Below, piece by piece: positions 1 to 8,276 of a stretch of 64,000 nucleotides of DNA; within the stretch, counting starts at the first letter, position 1; every line of letters begins with the position of its first letter. The DNA comes from Alangreenwoodia sp964438605 (GTDB lineage: Bacteria > Bacillota > Clostridia > Peptostreptococcales > Anaerovoracaceae). The notes beneath the pieces are model-generated. The model was not told where the DNA came from and did no database searches. It worked only from the letters and a program-made list of their open reading frames with translations. The position numbers and the translations under genes are program-made. The stretch is taken from positions 1-64,000 of the forward strand of contig CAYTKT010000004.1 in NCBI GenBank assembly GCA_964438605.1. Direction: 5' to 3'.

Positions 1-1
1 C

Positions 2-1213
2 AACCTGCTGCGCCTGAAAGAAACGACCAGCATCAGCGGATACAGCGATGTGGATACAAGCGCCTGGTATGCGGACGCCGTTTCGAAATGCGTGGCAGCA
101 GGAATCCTGAAGGGAACTGGCGGCAATACCATGAGTCCGGGGATGACCGTCACCAGAGAGCAGACGTTTGTGATGATTGCCCGTGCGCTTGGCATTGAGG
201 AACAGACCAGTTCCGAGAAGACCTTTAACGATGCCGGCGAAGTTTCCGGATGGGCATCTGGATATGTGAACGCACTCATCAATATGGGCGTCATCGGCGG
301 AGTGGACGACCGTCATATCGCACCGGGAACCGATATTGACCGTGCGTCTGTGATGACCGTTTTAGATCGCTTAATCGGCGGCTACGGTTATGAGAACGGG
401 CAGACAGTTGAGATAGTTAAAGGGAAGATCACCCTGGTCGTTGCCGATGACGTGAAACTGTCCGGCGAAGCGGATCCGGATCTTCCGATCATCATCGCTG
501 GCGAGGCTTCCAAAGTGGATTTAAAGGATGTGACCGGACAGGCACTCGTTCAGGTCAATAAAGATAACGTAGCCATCGAAAACGCTCCGGTTGGCACGGA
601 GATCAAAGCGGAAGGCGTGGAAAACGTGACGGCCAACGGCATTGACGTATCGGGCGATCCGAATCAGAATGTGGTGATTCCGGAACCGGAGCCGGAAAAG
701 AAACCGCCGACATCAACAAGACCGCCGAGCAGCGGCGGAGGCGGATACGAGAAACCTGCCTCTACCCACACAGTCTATACGCTTCCGCCTGAAGACGGTT
801 CAGCTACAGTGGACGTTAGCACGACAGAAGCCGAGCAAGGTGAGATAGTTACTGTTACAGTAAGAGTCGGCGATAAAGCACCAAGTGAAGGTGGAAACGC
901 AAGATATATCGTTCAGGCGATTAATATTAAAAATGGGAATAGACAAAATATAAATGAACAAGTTAAGTTCAACGGTGGCCGTGGAGGAATAAACGAAAAT
1001 TACGTTCTTGATGAAGGACAATATATCTTTGAGATGCCGAATGAAGATGTTTGGATTGAGGTTGTAACTATGGTGGACGCCCAAGGAAACTGTGCTTATG
1101 GTCCGGATAACAACTGCTTGTATCCGAGTTACAACTGCGAAGCTACTCCGGAAGCAGAGCCCGGTGAAGAGGGAAAAGGAACCGAGGTAAATGACCCCCA
1201 GTTAAAAAAATAG
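2..1213 (+). CDS. SLH-domain surface protein, 5' end outside window
   Basis: The frame is open from base 2, so the true start lies upstream; the GTG at 50 falls inside an SLH repeat (Y-S-D-V-D-T-S-A-W-Y) and is not a start. Visible are the end of one SLH repeat and a complete further repeat (roughly the first 125 residues), which in the family bind pyruvylated secondary cell-wall polymer and anchor the protein outside the cell. A beta-rich stretch, a Pro/Ser/Gly linker (near 690-750) and a C-terminal domain of unknown type follow. Bases about 830-1150 are clearly more AT-rich than the rest, suggesting a mosaic C-terminus. It precedes another SLH gene in the same direction. Family assignment is secure; function beyond anchoring is unknown. 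Confidence 0.85.
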   Translation, partial: NLLRLKETTSISGYSDVDTSAWYADAVSKCVAAGILKGTGGNTMSPGMTVTREQTFVMIARALGIEEQTSSEKTFNDAGEVSGWASGYVNALINMGVIGGVDDRHIAPGTDIDRASVMTVLDRLIGGYGYENGQTVEIVKGKITLVVADDVKLSGEADPDLPIIIAGEASKVDLKDVTGQALVQVNKDNVAIENAPVGTEIKAEGVENVTANGIDVSGDPNQNVVIPEPEPEKKPPTSTRPPSSGGGGYEKPASTHTVYTLPPEDGSATVDVSTTEAEQGEIVTVTVRVGDKAPSEGGNARYIVQAINIKNGNRQNINEQVKFNGGRGGINENYVLDEGQYIFEMPNEDVWIEVVTMVDAQGNCAYGPDNNCLYPSYNCEATPEAEPGEEGKGTEVNDPQLKK

Positions 1214-1330
1214 ACTTAATCCGTCGGTTGACGGAACAAAAATAACCGGACATAGCAATCGAATAGGAAGTTGACCGCTGACTGGCCGACCTCCTACCGG
1301 GCAGATTCGGGACTTTCACCCGTTAGAAGC

Positions 1331-1388
1331 GTGCGCCGCCGGGCGCACCTCGAAAATCAGCAGCCGGATCCGGGGAATCCGGCTGCTG
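1331..1388. repeat. Two GC-rich hairpins between SLH genes
   Basis: Two perfect dyads follow each other: GTGCGCC/GGCGCAC at 1331-1348 and a 12-bp stem (CAGCAGCCGGAT, 1358-1369, with 1377-1388). Neither is followed by a T-run, so an intrinsic terminator is possible but not typical. The GC-rich block 1260-1350 differs from its surroundings and could be the tail of a mobile element; I cannot show this. Confidence 0.45.
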
Positions 1389-1459
1389 GAATATAGTCAA
1401 ATGAAAGAAGGTTTGAGCAGCTTCAAAAGAGTAATTCGATGACTTGAAAGGATATTTCG

Positions 1460-4400
1460 ATGAAAAGATTAAAAAAATTGATCTGTGTAGCGATGGTGGC
1501 GCTCATGGCTCTGCCTGCATGGCCGGCTTACGCGATCACAGACTCCGCGCACCCGCCGGAGAATTATGTCGACAGAACAACACCTGGCAAAGACGGGTAC
1601 GTTGTGACGGACCACAAGCAAAGCACTCTTGCCCTGGGTGTGACGCAGGACGTCTACACGGTCAACATGAAAAGCGACAAAAAGCAAAATAAAATATTTC
1701 TCGCGACGGCCGATCTAGGCCGCAAGGATCTGACCATTCACGCGAACATCAGCGAGGAATTTGACGGAGAAGGAAAGTGGGGCCTCGCGACCCTCACAAA
1801 CCAGATGCAGGCAGCGCAAAAAAAGCACTCCAACCCCGACGATGCTACGAATTACGTTTCTGATTTCAACGTAGTGGCAGGGGTCAACGCCGGGTATTAC
1901 AATATGGCCAGCGGAGAACCCCTAGACGCTTTCGCCATGGAAGGAACAGTCTACCGGGACAATCGTGACCGCCCGTACTTCGTAATTCGCAAGGACGGCA
2001 CGCCCGTCATCGGCTGGGAAAATGAAGAATGGAATGAAATGAAAAACGATGAGAAAAACCCCATCTGGGACGCCGTGGGCGGCTCGGATATTCTCATCTG
2101 GGATGGCAAGCTTGTGGCCCCGAACGGCGAGGGCGGCTCGACCTATGAGACGACGCCCAACGCCCGGGCCGTTATCGGCATCAAAGAAGACGGCAAAACC
2201 GTTGTCTTCGGCGAGGTAGACGGGCTGAAACCACCCGCCTCCCGCGGCATGTCTATGCGAGAGCTGGCCGAGGTCATGTACAATGCCGGATGTAAATACG
2301 CCCTGAATCTGGATGGCGGCGGCTCCGCCACCTACGTTTCCCGGCAGGCGGACGGTACGCTGCAAATGCTGAGCAACCCGGCAGACGGCTATGAGCGTTC
2401 TGTCTCCTCGACGCTGTACGTGGTGTCCACCACTCCTCCCACCGGAGACTTCGACTCTGTGGAGCTAACGCCGGAGAATGCGTACGTGACACCCGGCTCA
2501 ACGGTAAAGATTGACGCGGCGGGATTCAGCAGTTCCCACTCGCCCATGGATATCCCGGATAACGCGGTCTGGCGGCTCGCCTCCGGCTCGGAAGGGCTCG
2601 GAGAGGTCACGGAGGGACAGTTTGTCGGAAACGAAAAAACCGGAGACGCAACAATCGAAGTCGTTATTGACGGGAAGGTCTTCGGAAAGACCACCATTCA
2701 CGTGGTACACCCGGACAAACTGGAAATCTCCAACGGTACCGCGCTGTCTTACGACGGGAAGATCCAGTTGAAGTACACCGCCACTTACGGCGATGGCATC
2801 GCCGTAAAGACGAAACCGGATGATTTTGAGATCACCCTTTCCCCCGAAAACATGGGTACATTGGACAAAGAGACGTTCACCGCCTGCGGCGAAGAGCTCT
2901 CCGGTGAGGTAAAACAGGGCGACATCACGATCACATATCGGTACAAAGAGGGGATTTCCGACACGCTTCACCTGAAATTCGGCAAGAAATCCAAAATACT
3001 CTTTGATTTTGAGAGCGAGACAGACGGAAACAGCGCCGAAGATTGGATAGCGGAAGGCTTTGGTGAAGAGTGGAACGTGAATGGCACTGCCAAAGTGGAA
3101 AAGGTGAATAAGTCAGAAGGGATGGTGCATGACGGAAACTATGCCCTCAAAATCACCTGCGACTGGAGGGACATCATCTCCAATGCCGGCGATAGCGGGT
3201 GGGAGCAATTGTTTCTGTGGACAAAATATGACTACCCCACAGACGATAAATGGAATCCTTGGATTGATTTGCCAGAAGTCACCAGTTGGGGTGCGTGGGT
3301 CTGGGTCCCGGACGAGGACACCATCGGTGACATCGCGATCAACGGTTATGATGGTGCGCAAGGCCAGACAATACTCCACTACAACACTACTGAGTTGCAA
3401 GGCCAGCATCATGACGAAGGGTACTGGACGTATGTGCATTTTGATTTTACCAACTCGACGGGGAACTGGATCGAATGTGAAAAATCTTTGATGAACTTCA
3501 TGCTGTCCACCCAAGGGAGTTTTAAGCCGAATTGCTATAAATCCCAGAACAACAAATTCGTCTACTATGTGGATTCAATTTCTCTTGACTACTCCGAAGC
3601 CACCCCGGACCGTGACGCGCCTGTGTTTACTACCGCCAACGTCTTAAATGCCGACGGCAACCTAAAGGAAATGGCGGAAAAAACGGTCACAGCCGCGGAA
3701 GGCGACACCGTCCAGTTCCGCACCTTTGTGACGGAAGTTGACAAGCCGAACAAGACTGGACTGGAAAAAACATCCGCCGTTATCGACGGAACCGAAGTGC
3801 CGTCCCGCTACTTTGACGGCGCCATTCAGACCGAAGCGGTGAAACTGGCTGCCGGCACGCACTCCGTGGTGTTTTACGCCGAGGACGGCGAGGGCAACCG
3901 CAGCGAACTGAAGCGGAAGTTTGAGACTACGGGCAATTCGAACGCCGCCACCATCGTGGTAGAGCCTCACGATAGAGAGGCAGATCAAATTCCGATCGGC
4001 AGCGTCTATTATGCAGACGTGAAGGCGACGGACGTATCCAAGATTCAGAAGGTCACCCTGACGGCGGATCTGGTAAACAACGCCAAATGGGAGCTGGACC
4101 ACGCCGACGTGGATCCGAAATTTAAAATGAGCTGGAGCATGGACGGTCCTATCGATAAGGACGAGAACTACGCCACCATCACCTTAGAGAGGGTCAAGCC
4201 CTATGAGAAAGGGGATGGCAGCATTTTAGCGTCCCTGCCCGTGCGTACCTGGACGCAAAGCGACAAATACCCGACGGAATTTAGCGGAAGGGATAAAAAT
4301 GATGAAATTGAACCAGGTAGCCCGTGGGGCCCGGCACAGGCTTGGCAGCATGAGCTGTTCTACCCGGTGGATGTCAAACTGGAGGTGGATAAGGGCGAGA

Positions 4401-7225
4401 TCGAGTATGTAGACGGCTACGAGCCGGATACGCTTCCCGTCTTCGGAAGCGAAAAGATTCAGGTGGATACGGAGCTGTACGACTTCTCCGAAAATGTCGT
4501 GAAAGACCATCCGGAGAAAAACTCCTGGCACGTGCACGAAGCATCCAAACCGATTGAAGATCTCGCGCCCACCTGCACGTCCAACGGCTATAAAAACCGG
4601 AGGGTGTGCGAGGTGTGCGGTTCCCCTGTCACCGAAGAGGACTGGGGCGAAACCGTCTACACCGAGGGCCATAAATACGAACCCGATGCGGATGGCAAGA
4701 TGGTCTGCACCGTCTGCGGACTGGCGCTGACCGGCGAGCTTGACGGCAAGACCTATGAGGACGGCCTGCCGGTTGGCGGCGAATCCGGAAAATGGGTCGG
4801 GGATCGCTACTATGTACAGGGAAAACCCGTCTCCGCCGGACTTCATCTGATTGAAAATGTCTGGTACAATTTCGATGAAAACGGCATCTGCGAGGAGAAG
4901 ACCCCGTTTACCGGATTCATCGACGCTACGGACCCCGATGCGGTAAAAGAAGTCACGGCCACGCCGACCTATAAGGAGAATGCCCTAAGAGATTATACCT
5001 TTACCCTCTCCGGACTGGATAAAGATAAGACCTACAAGTACATCGTCGGCGGAGAGACGCAAACGGGCTGGTTTGACCTTCCCGGCGACGGCCCGACCAA
5101 GGACGCAAGCTTTCATTTCCACGCTGACGAAAACGGCAATCTGCACCCAAGCACCCACGCGGTGGACACGAGGCAGTGCGCGAGGACCGGACGGTATGAG
5201 TACAGCTGCGATGAGTGCGGCGCGACCGACCAGGGGGCGGTGCTGTTCTTCGAAGGCCACAAGTGGGACGAAAACCACAAGTGCGAGGTCTGCGGATTTC
5301 AGGGTATCAACATCGCGGAAGAAGGAAAGATTTCAATCGGTAAGTACTTCAAATACACAGGCGGAGAAATTGTCCCCACGTACACGCTGTACGTCAGAGG
5401 CAAGGAACTGAATACCCGTTACGACGCCTACGGCTACGACGGCGGGGCGCTGCTTTCTGACAACGTGGACATCGGCGTTGCTACGCTGACCATAGAAGGA
5501 CGCGGAGATTACTACGGGGAAATCTCAGCTAACTTCACCATAGTTCCCGAAAGCATTGACGACAGAATCACCGTGTCGCAGAAAAACGACACCAGCGTAA
5601 CGCTGAGTTGGCCTCAAATGGCGGGAGCAGACTACTACGAGGTGTATAAGGACAACGGTGAGGACGAAGGAAACGACAATCTGGAACTTGTGTATAAAAC
5701 AGAAAGCGGCACGGAATGCAGCTATACCATAGAGGGAATGAAACTGGGCGAGAGTTACAACTACCGGGTAGCGAGCAGAGCCGTGCGAGACGGAGAAATA
5801 TATTATTGCGCACGCTGGGGCTACGCGAAGGGAACGATAGAACACGCCTGGGGCGAGCCCGAAGAAGGCAGCCGTGACGCTACCTGCACCGAGCCGGGAT
5901 TTTTAAAGCACACCTGTACAGACTGCGGAGCACATGAGGAGATAGAAATACCGGCAAAGGGGCACATTGTCCCCGAAGATAGCTGGACCGTGACGAAGGA
6001 GCCGACGGTCGACGAAAAAGGTGAAAAGCAGGGAAAATGCTCTGTCTGCGGGCAAACCGTGACAGAGGCGATTGACAAGTTGCCGTCCGTAGGGTCCGGC
6101 AACAGCACCGAGCCCGGCGTCTCACAGGAGACAGTCACAAATCCGGACGGTTCCAAGACGACAACGACCGTAAATCCGGACGGAACGACGACAGAGACAA
6201 CAACCTATCCCGACGGCACCGTCACGGAAAAGAATACAGACCGTTCCGGCATTGTGACAGAAACGACCACAAAGCCTGACGGGACAGTCACCGAGAAAAT
6301 GACAGAGAAAGACGGCTCAAGCATCGAACACACCACAACGCCGGAGGGCGTGACGGGACAGATGAGCAGTGACAAGAACGGAAACGTCACCTCGGCGAAT
6401 GTGACGATACCGGAAAATGTGGAGAGTGAATTTGTCACCGCACCTGTGAAAGTTCCCGCCGCGAAATCATCGAAGGAAGCGCCGGCAATCGAACTCAAGG
6501 TAGGATCTGCCGATGTATCCCGAGTCGAGATTCCTGTCGAGCAGTTCGGCCCGGGTACCGTCGCCATCCTCGTTCATGAGGACGGAACCGAAGAAGTCGT
6601 CCGCGACTGTACCATTGGCGAAAACGGCGTTATCCTGAATGTCGAAGGCGATGTGACGCTGAAAATCGTCGAACGAAGCCAGAACTTTACCGACGTGGCT
6701 TCCGGAAACTGGGCGAGCGATGCGGTGGAATTTGTAGCCGCTCGCGAACTCTTCCAGGGAACCGGAAACCAGCAGTTTACTCCGGAAGGCAATATGACAC
6801 GCGGAATGCTCGTCACCGTGCTTTATCGTCTGGCCTATGAACCGGAGGCCGCTCAAGTTGATTTTGGCGATATCGACCAACAGGCTTATTATTCGGATGC
6901 CGTGGCATGGGCCGCGTCAAATGGCGTAGTCACCGGCTATTCCGACCACGCGTTCGGACCGGACGACGACATTACCAGAGAACAACTGGCGACCATCCTG
7001 TATCGCTACGCAAAGAACCATACAGCAATCATCGGCCAAACGGCAACCTTGACAACCTTTGCCGATGCCAGCCAGATCAGCCCTTACGCAACAGAAGCCA
7101 TGAGCTGGGCCGTATCAAGCGGACTCGTCAATGGAGTGGGAAACAACCAGCTGGCACCGGAAGGCGAGGCAACGCGTGCGCAGGTGGCCACGATGCTGAT
7201 GCGGTTTTGCGAAAAGATTGCGTAA
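1460..7225 (+). CDS. Large multidomain SLH surface protein with phosphodiester-glycosidase (NAGPA) domain
   Basis: 1921 aa. ATG at 1460 follows GAAAGGA, and residues 1-26 form a signal peptide. Residues ~130-330 match the NAGPA/DUF2233 phosphodiester-glycosidase family, including the hallmark N-L-D-G-G-G-S-A-T near residue 287. Next come Ig-like strands (~335-520), a carbohydrate-module-like region (~525-720), and six CxxCG motifs in three groups (~1050-1090, ~1250-1275, ~1480-1530) with upstream Cys/His residues. A fibronectin-III-like segment (~1373-1447), Thr-rich NPDG repeats (~1557-1637) and three C-terminal SLH repeats (~1740-1920) complete it. Inference: a wall-anchored enzyme acting on GlcNAc-1-phosphodiester or related glycopolymers. 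The Cys pairs suggest zinc-knuckle-like spacers. It is followed by a strong terminator. The domain call for the N-terminal half is good; substrate is unknown. Confidence 0.88.
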   Translation: MKRLKKLICVAMVALMALPAWPAYAITDSAHPPENYVDRTTPGKDGYVVTDHKQSTLALGVTQDVYTVNMKSDKKQNKIFLATADLGRKDLTIHANISEEFDGEGKWGLATLTNQMQAAQKKHSNPDDATNYVSDFNVVAGVNAGYYNMASGEPLDAFAMEGTVYRDNRDRPYFVIRKDGTPVIGWENEEWNEMKNDEKNPIWDAVGGSDILIWDGKLVAPNGEGGSTYETTPNARAVIGIKEDGKTVVFGEVDGLKPPASRGMSMRELAEVMYNAGCKYALNLDGGGSATYVSRQADGTLQMLSNPADGYERSVSSTLYVVSTTPPTGDFDSVELTPENAYVTPGSTVKIDAAGFSSSHSPMDIPDNAVWRLASGSEGLGEVTEGQFVGNEKTGDATIEVVIDGKVFGKTTIHVVHPDKLEISNGTALSYDGKIQLKYTATYGDGIAVKTKPDDFEITLSPENMGTLDKETFTACGEELSGEVKQGDITITYRYKEGISDTLHLKFGKKSKILFDFESETDGNSAEDWIAEGFGEEWNVNGTAKVEKVNKSEGMVHDGNYALKITCDWRDIISNAGDSGWEQLFLWTKYDYPTDDKWNPWIDLPEVTSWGAWVWVPDEDTIGDIAINGYDGAQGQTILHYNTTELQGQHHDEGYWTYVHFDFTNSTGNWIECEKSLMNFMLSTQGSFKPNCYKSQNNKFVYYVDSISLDYSEATPDRDAPVFTTANVLNADGNLKEMAEKTVTAAEGDTVQFRTFVTEVDKPNKTGLEKTSAVIDGTEVPSRYFDGAIQTEAVKLAAGTHSVVFYAEDGEGNRSELKRKFETTGNSNAATIVVEPHDREADQIPIGSVYYADVKATDVSKIQKVTLTADLVNNAKWELDHADVDPKFKMSWSMDGPIDKDENYATITLERVKPYEKGDGSILASLPVRTWTQSDKYPTEFSGRDKNDEIEPGSPWGPAQAWQHELFYPVDVKLEVDKGEIEYVDGYEPDTLPVFGSEKIQVDTELYDFSENVVKDHPEKNSWHVHEASKPIEDLAPTCTSNGYKNRRVCEVCGSPVTEEDWGETVYTEGHKYEPDADGKMVCTVCGLALTGELDGKTYEDGLPVGGESGKWVGDRYYVQGKPVSAGLHLIENVWYNFDENGICEEKTPFTGFIDATDPDAVKEVTATPTYKENALRDYTFTLSGLDKDKTYKYIVGGETQTGWFDLPGDGPTKDASFHFHADENGNLHPSTHAVDTRQCARTGRYEYSCDECGATDQGAVLFFEGHKWDENHKCEVCGFQGINIAEEGKISIGKYFKYTGGEIVPTYTLYVRGKELNTRYDAYGYDGGALLSDNVDIGVATLTIEGRGDYYGEISANFTIVPESIDDRITVSQKNDTSVTLSWPQMAGADYYEVYKDNGEDEGNDNLELVYKTESGTECSYTIEGMKLGESYNYRVASRAVRDGEIYYCARWGYAKGTIEHAWGEPEEGSRDATCTEPGFLKHTCTDCGAHEEIEIPAKGHIVPEDSWTVTKEPTVDEKGEKQGKCSVCGQTVTEAIDKLPSVGSGNSTEPGVSQETVTNPDGSKTTTTVNPDGTTTETTTYPDGTVTEKNTDRSGIVTETTTKPDGTVTEKMTEKDGSSIEHTTTPEGVTGQMSSDKNGNVTSANVTIPENVESEFVTAPVKVPAAKSSKEAPAIELKVGSADVSRVEIPVEQFGPGTVAILVHEDGTEEVVRDCTIGENGVILNVEGDVTLKIVERSQNFTDVASGNWASDAVEFVAARELFQGTGNQQFTPEGNMTRGMLVTVLYRLAYEPEAAQVDFGDIDQQAYYSDAVAWAASNGVVTGYSDHAFGPDDDITREQLATILYRYAKNHTAIIGQTATLTTFADASQISPYATEAMSWAVSSGLVNGVGNNQLAPEGEATRAQVATMLMRFCEKIA

Positions 7226-7342
7226 ATGATTGGGAATCAGTGGATTCAATCACAGAATCAAATAAAGATGTCTGGAACCCGAACCGTGTAAAGAAATAGA
7301 ATCTCTGAAACAAAGCACGGGGTACCAGATGAAAAGGAAAGG

Positions 7343-7384
7343 AGAACGGCCGAACCTCCGACAGAGGTTCGGCCGTTCTGTTCT
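7343..7384 (+). terminator. Intrinsic terminator after the 1921-aa SLH gene
   Basis: A 16-bp perfect stem (7343-7358 with 7364-7379), 5-nt loop CGACA, followed by TGTTCTTTT. It lies 117 bases after the stop codon. Confidence 0.85.
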
Positions 7385-7604
7385 TTTCCACAACCATAAA
7401 AAACCGCTGTTTTCCGCCGCAGATTTGAGGAAGCGTGATGGAAGAATGAATGTGTCATAGTGTAAAAAAGACTTTTGAAAAATGATTTGAGAAGCATGGA
7501 ATTGGTAAAGGTGCAAAAATAGCAGTGATTTTTGAATGGAATGGTAGTTAAAAAGTTCTTATTGCTTGATATTTTTGGTGTAGTAAACACTCTCAGACGA
7601 CCTG
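7385..7604. other. Non-coding stretch after the terminator
   Basis: AT-rich sequence with no convincing ORF, RNA or repeat. With the weak ORF that follows, the gap between the SLH gene and glnN is about 1 kb. Confidence 0.4.
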
Positions 7605-7868
7605 ATGAAAGGTGTTTGCGGCGTCAGTACACACGGTGAAGATTCGGACATAACGATTGTTGTTGCCGGCGGTACGATTCAAGCAACCGAAAAAGCGGGA
7701 ATGTATCTAGCCGGAAATCTGACGGTGAATGTGGCAGCAAGTCTTTGCGGCGTCGGAATCAGTACATTTTATCGCATGAAACGGAATTATAAGCATGAAC
7801 AAAGTGATGAAACATTCCACAATGAAGACGTAAATAAAATTATGGAAAGTAATACAAAATTTGGATAA
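7605..7868 (+). CDS. Hypothetical 87-aa protein with HTH-like C-terminus, possible gene remnant
   Basis: ATG at 7605 has no clear SD. Residues ~48-62 (A-A-S-L-C-G-V-G-I-S-T-F-Y-R) resemble the C-terminal helix-turn-helix of serine recombinases (AAxLxGVSxSTFYR). No catalytic recombinase domain is present, so this may be the decayed 3' end of a resolvase-type gene. An in-frame stop just upstream (7584-7586) prevents extension. I would not insist that it is expressed. Confidence 0.3.
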   Translation: MKGVCGVSTHGEDSDITIVVAGGTIQATEKAGMYLAGNLTVNVAASLCGVGISTFYRMKRNYKHEQSDETFHNEDVNKIMESNTKFG

Positions 7869-7931
7869 AGATTCGGGTTGATTACTGAAAAAACGCGGAC
7901 AAATTTTTTTAGAAAAATGTATGCAATTTTA

Positions 7932-7960
7932 TTGACATTCAAATGGCAAAGTTGTATACT
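7932..7960 (+). promoter_or_regulatory. Sigma-A-type promoter of the glnN leader
   Basis: TTGACA (7932-7937), exact 17-bp spacer, TATACT (7955-7960). Transcription should start near 7967, about 310 nt ahead of the glnN ATG. Confidence 0.8.
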
Positions 7961-7979
7961 ATGTACATCGAATAGCAAA

Positions 7980-8023
7980 GGCGCTATAGACGTGAAAACG
8001 TCCGTGGTGTCTTTTTTGTTTTT
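7980..8023 (+). terminator. Leader attenuator hairpin, glnN
   Basis: A 14-bp stem with one A-C mismatch and several G-U pairs (7980-7993 with 7998-8011), GAAA tetraloop, followed by TTTTTTGTTTTT. It begins about a dozen bases after the predicted transcription start, so most transcripts should stop here unless antitermination occurs. ANTAR-protein or ligand control is plausible for a glutamine synthetase leader, but I see no typical ANTAR double-hexaloop motif. Confidence 0.65.
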
Positions 8024-8042
8024 CGCGGAGCGGATAGCGGCA

Positions 8043-8146
8043 AAGCAGCATCTGCGGGTGCTGCTTGGTGCGTTTGGCCCGGCAACGTCAGATGGCAATA
8101 CATAGCTGGGTATGTCGAAAAGCCGGCTGCCGGCAGGCATTTTTTT
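8043..8146 (+). ncRNA. Structured glnN leader, second part
   Basis: Contains an 8-bp hairpin (AAGCAGCA 8043-8050 with 8059-8066) and a second terminator-like structure: outer ATGTC/GGCAT (8112-8116, 8136-8140) enclosing GCCGG-CTG-CCGGC (8122-8134), followed by seven T (8140-8146). Two stop signals in one leader suggest regulated read-through into glnN. No known riboswitch was recognised. Confidence 0.45.
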
Positions 8147-8276
8147 ATAGTTCGCAGCATAAGATAGTGAGGCTCGGTCCGGAAATCCCGGAGCATCATC
8201 GCAGGCGGGAGAAAGTGTCCTGTGAAAATCCTGCAGATCGTTATGGGCTTTAGTTATATAAAAGGAGAAAAGTATT

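Noticed and set aside
800..1084. Minus-strand ORF inside the first SLH gene
   Set aside because: Shadow of the AT-rich coding frame; no SD or domain.
1260..1350. Tail of an insertion element
   Set aside because: Composition is odd, but there is no transposase, terminal repeat or target duplication in view.
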